DNA of 16,733 nucleotides from Thermoplasmata archaeon (GCA_021850835.1 JAJZKS010000010.1:1-16733), one strand, 5' to 3'. Positions 1-6,881 are shown, numbered from the stretch's first letter. The notes: a model not told the origin generated them from the sequence alone. A program made the numbers and translations.

Positions 1-444
1 TGCAGTGACCCTGAAGCAATTGCCAATATTTCAAATGTGGTATTCGGGGGAGCCATGATCAGGCCAGGAAGGACCATGACTATTTATGAATCCAGGGGAA
101 AGCCAGTCTTCTCAATATCTGGAGTGCCAGTTCCCTCTATGCTTTCATTTGATCTCTTTTTTGAAGAATACCTGAAATCGATGACAGGTTTGAAGGAATA
201 CCACAGGGTGGTTTCAGGCGTTCTTTCATCAAATTTAACAAACAAGGCAGGGTATGCAGGCATTTACAGGGTAAAACTTGTATCCGGTGAGCACGGTTTA
301 ACTGTGGAAGTTGTTCGCACACACGGAACGGGTTCCATAAGTTCTATCCTTGATTCCGACGGAACCATATTGATTCCTGGAACAGTGGAAGGCCTGGAGG
401 CGGGCCATGTTGTTGAAGTAAAGCTTTTTGGTGATAGGTTTTGA
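1..444 (+). CDS. moeA: Molybdopterin molybdenumtransferase MoeA, C-terminal part (left-truncated)
   Basis: The frame is open from base 1, so the window edge cuts the gene; 147 residues remain. The visible part is the end of MoeA: a metal-site loop (GAMIRPGRTM), then PVFSISGVPVPSMLSF, which matches the family's GLPGNPVSA-type loop. After that comes the small beta-rich C-terminal domain, with HGTGSISSILDSDGTILIP in place of the usual GSG-x-I-x-SL-x-x-ANG-x-I-x-IP pattern. MoeA inserts molybdate (or tungstate) into adenylylated molybdopterin in the cytoplasm. The stop overlaps the start of a second moeA by 4 nt (TTGA), so the two are co-transcribed and probably translationally coupled. The ISGVP loop is less canonical than GLPGNP, so the metal or partner preference may differ. 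Family assignment is strong; metal choice (Mo or W) cannot be read from the sequence. Confidence 0.9.
   Translation, partial: CSDPEAIANISNVVFGGAMIRPGRTMTIYESRGKPVFSISGVPVPSMLSFDLFFEEYLKSMTGLKEYHRVVSGVLSSNLTNKAGYAGIYRVKLVSGEHGLTVEVVRTHGTGSISSILDSDGTILIPGTVEGLEAGHVVEVKLFGDRF
430..435 (+). promoter_or_regulatory. Ribosome binding site deciding a TTG start
   Basis: GGTGAT lies 5 nt before the TTG at 441. It is the complement of AUCACC from the usual archaeal 16S 3' tail (AUCACCUCC). It sits inside the last codons of the upstream moeA and supports coupled translation and the TTG start of the second moeA. Confidence 0.7.
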
Positions 445-2294
445 AGTCCGTATACAAGAAACTGGTAACATTCACTGATGCAGTGAGACTTGCAAAGGAG
501 ACCCTTATCCCACTGAAAGGGACAGAAAAAGTACCAATTACCCAAAGTGGGGGTCGAATACTGTCAGCTAGCATATTCGCGACGAGGAATAATCCTCCGT
601 TCAACAGGGCTACCATGGACGGATATGCTGTTAGGGCATCTGAAGTGGAGAGTGCTACCCATGCAGAACCGGTTACCCTCAACATTGGGGGCGAATCTTT
701 CATAGGCCAGCCAAGAAAGCGCATGTTGGGAGAATTGAATTGTTTCAGGATTTCCACCGGTGCCATAATCCCAGAGGGTTCTGATTCTGTTGTCAGGGTG
801 GAGGATACTGAAATGCTTGCCGATGGGAGAGTGAGAGTCCTTGAGCCTGTCTCGGCGGGGACCAATATTGCAGAAGCAGGCAGTGACATTACAAGTGGGG
901 AGCTTCTAATGCTTGCGGGAAAGCAGATTGATACCAATGACATCGCTGTGCTGGCTTCGCTTGGAATTCCAGAAATAGATGTTTACAGAAAACTCATAAT
1001 TTCTGTAATTTCAACAGGAAATGAGCTCATCAGCCATACAGAACCATACAGGGAGGGAAGCATCAGCGATGCCAATGGCATAGCTGTGTGCAACGAATTG
1101 AACACCTTCCAGTTCATTGAGGCAACTTATGCAGGAATAGCCAGAGATGTCTATGGCGAGATTAATGGAAAGATAGAGGAAAGCCTCTCCCATTCTGACA
1201 TTGTGATTCTATCTGGAGGAAGTTCGGCAGGGGAATCAGATCTTGTTTACCGGATAATAGATGAGATGGCGCCCGGAATGGTTTTCCATGGTGTCCTTGT
1301 AAAGCCGGGATTACCCACTGTTCTAGGCCGGTCCGGAGAAAAAGCAGTTATTGGGCTCCCAGGTTTCCCCGTATCATCAATGATGATTTTCAGGTCCATA
1401 TTCCTGAGCGCAATACTTGCTGCAGGAAGGTTTGAAATGGAGACCCGGCCAGACATTGGTACGCTTGCAGTGAACCTGAAGCTGGAGATGGGAAAACAGA
1501 ACCTGATCCCTGTCAATGTTTTCCATGGCACCCCCAACAGGGTGTATCCGGTCACGGGATTATCTGGGTCCATTTCCCGTTTCATTTCAACTAGCGGTTT
1601 CATTTCCCTTGAAGGAAATACAAAGTTTCTTGAGGCAGGAACGGAGGTTGCAGTGGTTAAATGGTCAAAGGAATTTGAGGACCGCAGGCCCGGAATATCC
1701 GGCATGATAGTTCAGATGGGACAGGAAGAGAGCATCCTGGAAATGCTGCCTTCCTTGAAATACATCAGGATGTCACCGAGGAATTCCTTAAAGTCCCTAA
1801 GCAACCGAGATTCAATTATTAGCGCATTTTATTTTACAAATGGATTCAATGTTGCGGATTACGTAAGGTCTGAGATGGGAAATGTCGACTTCGTGCTGTT
1901 TAAGGGAAGTGCAGTAGAAGTAGGCATTGAATGCCCAAAGCCTGTTAAAACGCTGGAAGGTGCATTTGCTGCCATTGAGAAGGGCGAGATGCTGGCTGGG
2001 CCTGCTTTGAGGTTTCTAGAAGAAGTTGTAACCAGCGACGATAACCTGGAAAGGCTCATTCAGGCCATAAGGTCAAATCTTTCTTCATATTCAGCCACAG
2101 ATTTGTATGGTTCCAATAAAGAGAAGCAGGGAGCTAAAACAGAGTTTACTTTAAGTATTAAAGGGAAAATGAAACAAAATTCTAAGAACTGGATGAAAGC
2201 TTTTGAAATTGTGCCTGCCTTCGTTACACTGCAGAAAGATTTTCTAGAAAGGTATCCTGGCCTCACGGAAAAGCTCAAGCCCTTACAATCTTGA
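441..2294 (+). CDS. moeA: MoeA with a C-terminal reduced periplasmic-binding-like domain
   Basis: This is a 617-residue MoeA paralogue that inserts Mo or W into the pterin cofactor. MoeA motifs run in order: NPPFNRATMDGYAVRA (about 51-66), RISTGAIIPEGSDSVVRVED (103-122), STGNEL (191-196) with SDANG (209-213), GGSSAGESD (259-267), VLVKPGLPTVLG (285-296) and GLPGFPVSS (305-313). The C-terminal MoeA domain ends near 407. Residues of about 415-550 resemble the LysR/PBP-like domain that many archaeal MoeA proteins carry, but shortened: around 458-522 I see GNVDFVLFKG, then ECPKPVKTLEGAF and LAGPAL, with no clear GxHLLD motif. The last ~65 residues are a hydrophilic linker plus a short tail of unknown role. 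The TTG start is preceded by GGTGAT and overlaps the upstream moeA. The gene converges with the HAD gene, leaving 7 nt between stops. Confidence 0.92.
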   Translation: MKSVYKKLVTFTDAVRLAKETLIPLKGTEKVPITQSGGRILSASIFATRNNPPFNRATMDGYAVRASEVESATHAEPVTLNIGGESFIGQPRKRMLGELNCFRISTGAIIPEGSDSVVRVEDTEMLADGRVRVLEPVSAGTNIAEAGSDITSGELLMLAGKQIDTNDIAVLASLGIPEIDVYRKLIISVISTGNELISHTEPYREGSISDANGIAVCNELNTFQFIEATYAGIARDVYGEINGKIEESLSHSDIVILSGGSSAGESDLVYRIIDEMAPGMVFHGVLVKPGLPTVLGRSGEKAVIGLPGFPVSSMMIFRSIFLSAILAAGRFEMETRPDIGTLAVNLKLEMGKQNLIPVNVFHGTPNRVYPVTGLSGSISRFISTSGFISLEGNTKFLEAGTEVAVVKWSKEFEDRRPGISGMIVQMGQEESILEMLPSLKYIRMSPRNSLKSLSNRDSIISAFYFTNGFNVADYVRSEMGNVDFVLFKGSAVEVGIECPKPVKTLEGAFAAIEKGEMLAGPALRFLEEVVTSDDNLERLIQAIRSNLSSYSATDLYGSNKEKQGAKTEFTLSIKGKMKQNSKNWMKAFEIVPAFVTLQKDFLERYPGLTEKLKPLQS

Positions 2295-2301
2295 TTTTGG
2301 G

Positions 2302-2907
2302 CTACCTGTTGAGTTTCCCCACAATATCAAGGACTTCAGATACCTCATCTATGTAGTAATCAGCATATTTAGAGAATCGCCTGTTCCCATGGCCGATGAA
2401 TACCGATACTGATCCGATTTCCTTTGCCGGTATGAGATCCGTTTCTGCGTCCCCCACCACCAGGCATTCACCTGGATTAACACCAAGAATGGAAAGCGCC
2501 TTGATGTAAGGTTCCGGGTCCGGTTTTCCAAACTCCACGTCATCTATAGTTACAACAGGATGGTATGGGAGTTTGAGGATATCCATGAGAGCCCTCCTTG
2601 ATGATGTCACAATGGACGTTTTCAGTCTCAAATCAGAGAGTTTCCTGAATGTGTGGTCAACATCCCCATAGAGAGACATTTCCTCCAGGTGTGTTTTGAA
2701 GTACCTCTCTTCTTCCATCTCAATCTCGAATGCCCTGTTGGAAAACTTCCCAGCAAGGTCTGGGCCAGGAAGCCCAATGAGCGGCGTTATCTGCTCCTCC
2801 GGGATATTCACTCCGAAAGACTCTAACGCATGCTTCCATGCCTTGACCCTAAGCGCTTTTGAGTTAAGCAATGTCCCGTCGAGATCAAAAATAATACCAC
2901 TTATCAT
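2302..2907 (-). CDS. HAD-superfamily phosphatase, phosphoglycolate phosphatase-like
   Basis: This is a 201-residue soluble hydrolase of the haloacid dehalogenase superfamily. Motif I is DLDGT (residues 8-12, Asp8 nucleophile and Asp10). Motif II is the Ser/Thr of SIVTSS, motif III the Lys of FGKPDPEPY, and motif IV GDAETD. A helical cap lies between motifs I and II, as in Gph/PpaX/beta-phosphoglucomutase-type members. The substrate cannot be told from sequence; the family dephosphorylates small phosphoesters. I chose the ATG at 2907; a TTG directly before it (2910) is possible. The gene lies 12 nt after the ThiF-like gene on the same strand, so they probably form a two-gene transcript. That may hint at a cofactor-related phosphoester but is weak evidence. 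Confidence 0.88.
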   Translation of the reverse strand: MISGIIFDLDGTLLNSKALRVKAWKHALESFGVNIPEEQITPLIGLPGPDLAGKFSNRAFEIEMEEERYFKTHLEEMSLYGDVDHTFRKLSDLRLKTSIVTSSRRALMDILKLPYHPVVTIDDVEFGKPDPEPYIKALSILGVNPGECLVVGDAETDLIPAKEIGSVSVFIGHGNRRFSKYADYYIDEVSEVLDIVGKLNR

Positions 2908-2919
2908 CAAATATCAGCC

Positions 2920-3645
2920 TTAAATCTTACCGCAAGTAGGGCATCCCGGATTTCTATTAATATGAACCTGTTCCATCGATAGATGCCAGGGATCTATGTG
3001 CCAAAGGCCGCCATCTACTTCATTGCCCAATAGGATCTTCAGTGCCATGGTCCATGCAAGGCTGGATGCCATTATCGGAGCAGATGCAAGCACACCGGTG
3101 TCCTCGCAGCTCATTGAATACTTTGCATTCCTGTCGATGAAGCAATCGAGGCAGGATGTTTTTCCAGGAATTATTGCCTTTACCTGCGACACTGTGCCTA
3201 TTGAGGAGATGAATACCCATGGAATACTGTTGGAAACGCAGTAACTGTTAATGATCCTCCGTGTTTCCATATTGTCTGTCCCATCTATGACAACTGATGG
3301 TCTTCCAAGGGTTCTGGAAGTGTTTTCAGGCGTCAAGAATTCTGGAACCGCCTGGATTTCGCAGTCCCGGTTAATATCATGGAGCCTGCCTGCCGCTGCC
3401 TCCACTTTCTTCCTGCTAACATCTCCCTCGGAATAGAGAATCTGCCGGTGTATATTGGATATGTCCACGGTGTCACCGTCTATAATCTGAATTTTGCCTA
3501 TGCCTGCCCTAACAAATAAATCGGCAACGGGAGAACCTGTGGCCCCCAATCCTACCACAGATACCTTTGACTTCCTGAGAATCTCATAGCCCTCCACGGA
3601 TATTTCCTTCAAGGCCATTTCCCTGGAAAATCTTAAATTGAACAT
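2920..3645 (-). CDS. E1-like adenylyltransferase, ThiF/MoeB/HesA family
   Basis: This 241-residue enzyme should adenylylate the C-terminal Gly-Gly of a ubiquitin-like sulfur carrier (MoaD, ThiS or SAMP type) using ATP. It shows the Rossmann motif VVGLGATG (30-37), acidic IIDGD (54-58), NIHRQ (64-68) for ATP handling, DGTDN (121-125), and a zinc site of two Cys pairs, CLDC (165-168) and CPTC (235-238). Cys180 in SCEDTG aligns with the thioester/persulfide cysteine of E. coli ThiF. No rhodanese domain follows. I set the start at MFNLRFSRE, the usual family N-terminus; a longer frame to 3711 exists but would run through the TATA box. Two moeA genes nearby favour a Moco role, but carrier specificity is not decided by sequence. 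The HAD gene follows 12 nt downstream. Confidence 0.9.
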   Translation of the reverse strand: MFNLRFSREMALKEISVEGYEILRKSKVSVVGLGATGSPVADLFVRAGIGKIQIIDGDTVDISNIHRQILYSEGDVSRKKVEAAAGRLHDINRDCEIQAVPEFLTPENTSRTLGRPSVVIDGTDNMETRRIINSYCVSNSIPWVFISSIGTVSQVKAIIPGKTSCLDCFIDRNAKYSMSCEDTGVLASAPIMASSLAWTMALKILLGNEVDGGLWHIDPWHLSMEQVHINRNPGCPTCGKI

Positions 3646-3682
3646 TTGCGACACGGTTATGCAGAACCCATTTAGACCCATC

Positions 3683-3694
3683 AAATATATATTT
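3683..3694. promoter_or_regulatory. Palindromic TATA box between divergent genes
   Basis: AAATATATATTT is a perfect 12-bp palindrome. Its centre is about 23-24 nt before the ATG at 3712, the spacing expected for a leaderless archaeal transcript of the oxidoreductase. In the other direction it would give a short leader of roughly 18 nt before the ThiF-like ATG at 3645. Whether it drives both genes is inference. Confidence 0.6.
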
Positions 3695-3711
3695 CTACCA
3701 CATTCATACAT

Positions 3712-4722
3712 ATGAAAGCATCTGTGCTGAAGGAGATCAAGGAGCCACTTGTTGTTGAAGATGTTGAAATACCGGAAGTTTCAGGGCATGATGTTCTAAT
3801 CAGGCAGAAACTCACAGGAATCTGTTTTCGCGATATTCTAACACAGGAGGGTTTTTTTCCGCGGGTGGCCCTTCCAATAATTCCCGGGCATGAGATTTCA
3901 GGAATAATAGAAAAAGTTGGCAATGATGTCCAGGAATTCAAGCCTGGAGACAGGGTGGCAAGCCTCATATACACTCCGTGCGGAAAATGTGAATTCTGCA
4001 CTTCAGGAAATGAAAATCTCTGCCCGAACAAGAAAACCTTCGGGGAAACTGTCAACGGTGGTTATGCCCAATATATCAGGACTTCCGACAGGTCCCTCGT
4101 GAAAGTGCCACAGGGAGTTGGGGAGGCTGAAGCTTCCATATCTGCCTGCGTAACTGGAATGATTTACAATGCACTGAAACGTGTTGGCGGCCTCAAGGAG
4201 GGTGAAAAGGTCCTAATTTCAGGCGCCGGCGGCGGAGTTGGAACGCATGCCATACAGATTGCAAAGGCTCTGGGTGCTCATGTAATTGCCAAGACATCTT
4301 CTTCATGGAAGGCAGAGAAACTTTACAGCCTTGGAGCAGATCTTGTCGTTACCTCAGAGAACTTCGACAAGGAGATAAAGGAAAACACAGGTGATGGAGT
4401 CCATCTTGCCTTTGAAAGCGTTGGGCTTCCAACCTTTGACAGATCCCTCCGGAGCTTGCGTACAGGGGGGAGGATGGTCGTGGTTGGAAATGTTGACCCC
4501 ACACCTGTGCCATTGCCGCTTGGCCTAATAATACTCAAGGGTAACAGGATAATGGGAAGCATCAGTTCCACCCGTGAGGACATGAAAGAAGCCCTGAAAC
4601 TTTCTGCAGAGGGAAAAATTTCAGCTATGGTTCACAGGAAAATCCATCTTGAAGACGTAAATGGGGCTTTTTCTGAAATGAAGAGCAAGATGTCACTGGG
4701 CAGAATCATGATTGAATTATGA
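3712..4722 (+). CDS. Zinc-type MDR alcohol dehydrogenase / acryloyl-CoA reductase-like
   Basis: This 336-residue medium-chain dehydrogenase/reductase uses NAD(P)H in the cytoplasm. It has a putative catalytic zinc set (Cys38 in GICFRD, His60-Glu61 in PGHE, Cys146 in SACVTG). The four-cysteine structural zinc lobe is Cys90, Cys93, Cys96 and Cys104. The nucleotide-binding loop is GAGGGVG (171-177). The overall pattern (CFRDILTQEGFFPR, VTGMIYNALKRVGG, VGNVDPTP) resembles, from memory, crenarchaeal acryloyl-CoA reductases of the 3-hydroxypropionate route at least as well as classic alcohol dehydrogenases. That substrate is a hypothesis. The ATG sits about 24 nt after a TATA box, so the mRNA is probably leaderless. 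The gene is divergent from the ThiF-like gene and appears to be a single-gene unit. Confidence 0.88.
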   Translation: MKASVLKEIKEPLVVEDVEIPEVSGHDVLIRQKLTGICFRDILTQEGFFPRVALPIIPGHEISGIIEKVGNDVQEFKPGDRVASLIYTPCGKCEFCTSGNENLCPNKKTFGETVNGGYAQYIRTSDRSLVKVPQGVGEAEASISACVTGMIYNALKRVGGLKEGEKVLISGAGGGVGTHAIQIAKALGAHVIAKTSSSWKAEKLYSLGADLVVTSENFDKEIKENTGDGVHLAFESVGLPTFDRSLRSLRTGGRMVVVGNVDPTPVPLPLGLIILKGNRIMGSISSTREDMKEALKLSAEGKISAMVHRKIHLEDVNGAFSEMKSKMSLGRIMIEL

Positions 4723-4761
4723 ATTCTCTAACTTATGATTCTTATGTGTAATCGGGCTTGA

Positions 4762-4814
4762 ATTCCGCCAATTCGCAAGCCATTTTTTTGGCGAGTCACA
4801 GATTGCCACGGAAT
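4762..4814 (+). other. Inverted repeats with a T-run after the oxidoreductase gene
   Basis: CGCCAA (4766-4771) pairs with TTGGCG (4788-4793), and flanking ATTC (4762-4765) can pair with GAAT (4811-4814). A run of seven T lies at 4783-4789. This could be part of the 3' end or terminator of the oxidoreductase transcript. The stem is short and the loop long, so this is weak. Confidence 0.3.
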
Positions 4815-4829
4815 AATTATCCCAAAATG

Positions 4830-4838
4830 TTTAAATAA
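4830..4838 (+). promoter_or_regulatory. TATA box of the 52-aa gene
   Basis: TTTAAATAA is centred about 37 nt before the ATG at 4871. This predicts a leader of roughly 10 nt carrying GAGG at 4861-4864, six bases before the ATG. Confidence 0.5.
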
Positions 4839-4870
4839 AGCAGGAAATTCCGTTTTTACAGAGGATTAAC

Positions 4871-5029
4871 ATGCAGGAACTTATTTGTAATATTGAATTC
4901 GATTCTGAAGACGATCAATATGTAGCCAGGCTAAGGACGGAGATGGGTGGCCTGAGGGAGTATACAGGAGTCACTTTTGAGGATGTCCTAAATCTTGTCT
5001 TGATAGAGCTAAGGGAAGAATTCTCCTAA
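4871..5029 (+). CDS. Small acidic protein of 52 aa, unknown function
   Basis: The reading frame begins MQELICNIEFDSEDDQYVAR and ends LIELREEFS, then TAA. I do not recognise a named family. Evidence that it is real: its own TATA box, a GAGG Shine-Dalgarno at 6 nt spacing, and a coherent protein pattern. That pattern is a short beta strand, an acidic DSEDD turn, a second strand (YVARLRT), then YTGVTFEDVLNLVLIELREEF, which looks like one amphipathic helix. Strand-strand-helix with a FEDVL helix start recalls, loosely, HicB-like half-RNase H folds, but no toxin partner is next to it. It stands alone between the oxidoreductase and the surface protein, both on the same strand. No signal peptide or membrane segment is visible. 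Confidence 0.65.
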   Translation: MQELICNIEFDSEDDQYVARLRTEMGGLREYTGVTFEDVLNLVLIELREEFS

Positions 5030-5056
5030 ACATATTTCAGCACCATTGTACCAAAA

Positions 5057-5072
5057 AATTTTATTTTAAATA
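5057..5072 (+). promoter_or_regulatory. AT-rich TATA element before the surface-protein gene
   Basis: The stretch AATTTTATTTTAAATA is centred about 22-26 nt before the tandem TTG codons at 5086 and 5089. This is the expected distance for a leaderless message beginning at TTG. Confidence 0.5.
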
Positions 5073-5085
5073 GGCAGTTAACCAT

Positions 5086-6066
5086 TTGTTGAGGCGCATC
5101 CTACTACTTCTGGCCATATTCTCATTAATGGCACTCCCTGTTGCCTCCGCAGATGATGGGGCGCACAGCCCTGAGGCTCCTGTTGAAAACGAGCTGCATT
5201 TTACCAGCTACCCTCAAGTTTACATAAATGCCTCATCAAACACCAGCTTCAACATTTCTTACGAAGGAATGCTCCTATTTACCCAGAGTGGCTTTTACTA
5301 CGCGTTTTTCCCATCGGAAAAGTGGATCATCCAACGTGTGTCCAACAACAGCATTTACTATGCTTCCCACCTGCTATTCCATAAATCAGACATACAATAC
5401 CTCAAAGGCCTTGAGGAAAAATTCAACATAAGTCCCGCCCTGATTCGGAGCGGCCAGGAAGATTGGGGATTCGGGTATGACTCCCGAATTACATCAGACA
5501 TCGTGATCTGGATGAACAAGACGTACGTTGCGAACCCGGTTCCTGGGAATAACACTACACTGAGCAGTTTCCAGCTTACATTCACCATGAGTTCCACCAG
5601 CATCAATGGAACGGGAGATCTACTATTGATACAGCAACTCGGTGCAAAACTTGGAAATGGGTTCGAGCAATACCATCACCTTGCCCAGATATCGCACAAT
5701 CTCACGAAGCTGAACACCACCGCCATAGGCGTCTCCAACACCCATTATGATGCCTATTACTGGTGGAACAGCACGTTCACTGTCAATGGGAACACTGGAT
5801 TGCTCAATGCTTCAAAAAGCACCGACGGCACAGTCGATACCCTGATCTTCCAGTATCATTTCACCAACGGCATCCAATCACTCTCACAGGACCCATATTT
5901 CTCCGTTCCGCAGATAAACCTGTTCCAGAGCCCGATTCTGCAGAATGATATCCAGAATGCTGCCAGTTTCCTTATTGTGCACTCTGAGCTTCTGGGTGCA
6001 GGAATGATCTCGGGAATTGCACTGCTTGGAATTTCTTATGGTTCTTACCGTAAAAGAAGATTCTAA
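5086..6066 (+). CDS. Secreted, sequon-rich, membrane-anchored surface protein
   Basis: I do not recognise a family. The 326-residue protein has a signal peptide: LRR, then a hydrophobic core (5-20) and an ASA|D cleavage site near residue 22. A C-terminal membrane segment (about 297-319) is followed by a basic YRKRRF stop-transfer tail. The layout is therefore a large extracellular domain held by one C-terminal helix. The outer domain carries 13 N-x-S/T sequons by my count and is rich in Tyr, Phe, Trp, Ser and Asn with no Cys, as expected for an N-glycosylated protein of an acidophile surface. Sequons and aromatics fit an S-layer, carbohydrate-binding or sensor role, but nothing decides this. 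The start is TTG (5086 or 5089); no ATG precedes the signal peptide. Its stop lies 2 nt from the stop of the convergent regulator gene. Confidence 0.8.
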   Translation: MLRRILLLLAIFSLMALPVASADDGAHSPEAPVENELHFTSYPQVYINASSNTSFNISYEGMLLFTQSGFYYAFFPSEKWIIQRVSNNSIYYASHLLFHKSDIQYLKGLEEKFNISPALIRSGQEDWGFGYDSRITSDIVIWMNKTYVANPVPGNNTTLSSFQLTFTMSSTSINGTGDLLLIQQLGAKLGNGFEQYHHLAQISHNLTKLNTTAIGVSNTHYDAYYWWNSTFTVNGNTGLLNASKSTDGTVDTLIFQYHFTNGIQSLSQDPYFSVPQINLFQSPILQNDIQNAASFLIVHSELLGAGMISGIALLGISYGSYRKRRF

Positions 6067-6068
6067 AT

Positions 6069-6575
6069 TCAGTCGAGCATGGACATAATGTTGCTGCTCA
6101 TGGAATCCAGGAAACTCTCACGGAATTTTTTCAGTATCAGCTTAGTATTTTCAGGATCTGTAAGAAAGAGATAGTTGGTGATAGATTTACTCTCGGAGTG
6201 GATGATACCCTGGTTAATCATGTCTGAAATGACCTGCCTCGTATTCTCCTGCTTGCTCTTTCTCCCGGATAGAAACAACGACAGTTCGGCGCTCTCGTTT
6301 TCCAGAAGGTAAAAAATGATATCACGGGCAAATTTATTTCTCAGGAAATAAAGAATTTTCCTGTCGTTGAAACCCGTGTTATTTAGGAGGAAATATCTCT
6401 TGAGCTTACCGTCCTTCTTGATAGATATTTTCTCCATCCGCTCAAGCTGGTAGAGGTGGTATTCAACCTGACCGACCGCAGCTCCCGATTTTCTCTGGAT
6501 TTCCCTGAAATGTATTCCTGGGTTTTCAGATATTATCTGTTCGATGAGATCCCTGATAGAACCCTGATTATGCAA
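6069..6575 (-). CDS. Double winged-helix transcriptional regulator
   Basis: This 168-residue protein has two winged-helix units. The first (about 5-65) carries NPGIHFREIQRKSGAAVGQV and then EYHLYQLERMEKI, the archaeal pattern H-x-R-x-[IL]-x-[RK]-x-x-G-x-x-x-G-x-[VL]-x-YHL-x-x-LE, followed by a basic wing (KKDGKLKRYF). The second (about 71-140) is more diverged: ILYFLRNKFARDIIFYLLE, then TRQVISDMINQGII and a short wing. Such proteins bind DNA and commonly regulate neighbouring membrane or surface genes in euryarchaea. The likely start is TTG at 6575, since no ATG precedes the first helix. The gene is 3 nt after the three-helix membrane protein gene, so they form one operon. It converges tail to tail with the surface-protein gene. 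Confidence 0.85.
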   Translation of the reverse strand: MHNQGSIRDLIEQIISENPGIHFREIQRKSGAAVGQVEYHLYQLERMEKISIKKDGKLKRYFLLNNTGFNDRKILYFLRNKFARDIIFYLLENESAELSLFLSGRKSKQENTRQVISDMINQGIIHSESKSITNYLFLTDPENTKLILKKFRESFLDSMSSNIMSMLD

Positions 6576-6578
6576 TAT

Positions 6579-6848
6579 CTAACTACCCCGCACTACCCCG
6601 TAATAGAATAGGAGGAGGACAGCTATGTTAGATACCATCAGGACAGCTGTGTTTGAAATTGGTAGAGACAGCAGTCCAAACCCAACAAGAATTAGGATGA
6701 CACCGTCTAAGAGTATGATGAGGAAAACTATCATTATGTAAAGGAACATCCGCATACCAGATTTCCTGTATGCCCGCCCGCCCACTGCGAGTAAGAATGC
6801 TGCGAGAATCACGGAAAGTCCCATCAAATAAAAATCGATATTTTCCAT
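6579..6848 (-). CDS. Small three-helix membrane protein, unknown function
   Basis: The 89-residue protein is almost all membrane: helices at about 6-23, 33-58 and 66-84, with a basic cytosolic-type loop RAYRKSGMR between the first two. No catalytic residues or metal motif are visible and I do not recognise a family. It is the first gene of a two-gene transcript, with a winged-helix regulator following after 3 nt. Pairing of a roughly 90-residue three-helix protein with a winged-helix regulator is something I associate with euryarchaea generally; a sensor or partner role at the membrane is inference. A TATA box about 27 nt before the ATG makes it leaderless. The C-terminal codons contain a 9-nt direct repeat spaced 10 nt apart. 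Confidence 0.75.
   Translation of the reverse strand: MENIDFYLMGLSVILAAFLLAVGGRAYRKSGMRMFLYIMIVFLIILLDGVILILVGFGLLSLPISNTAVLMVSNIAVLLLFYYGVVRGS
6582..6600. repeat. Tandem 10-nt repeat at the end of the membrane-protein gene
   Basis: ACTACCCCG occurs twice (6582-6590 and 6592-6600), a period of 10 nt. On the coding strand this is CGGGGTAGT repeated. A 10-nt unit is not a multiple of three, so its gain or loss would change the reading frame exactly at the gene end. Confidence 0.75.
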
Positions 6849-6870
6849 TTAAATACGTATGGTAGTTGGA

Positions 6871-6881
6871 TATAAAATTTC
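6871..6881 (-). promoter_or_regulatory. TATA box of the membrane protein-regulator operon
   Basis: On the minus strand the element reads AAATTTTATA and is centred about 27 nt before the ATG at 6848. This fits a leaderless transcript. Confidence 0.6.

Noticed and set aside
344..943. A 199-codon open frame antisense to moeA
   Set aside because: It overlaps two clear moeA frames, shows no recognisable motifs, and has the composition expected of a mirror of coding sequence.
3646..3711. N-terminal extension of the ThiF-like protein by 22 residues
   Set aside because: The extra residues have no family likeness and would be encoded across the TATA box; MFNLRFSRE matches the usual start.
4750..4800. 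A tRNA T-arm-like string near 4754-4766
   Set aside because: No matching acceptor stem, D-arm or anticodon arm can be built around it.
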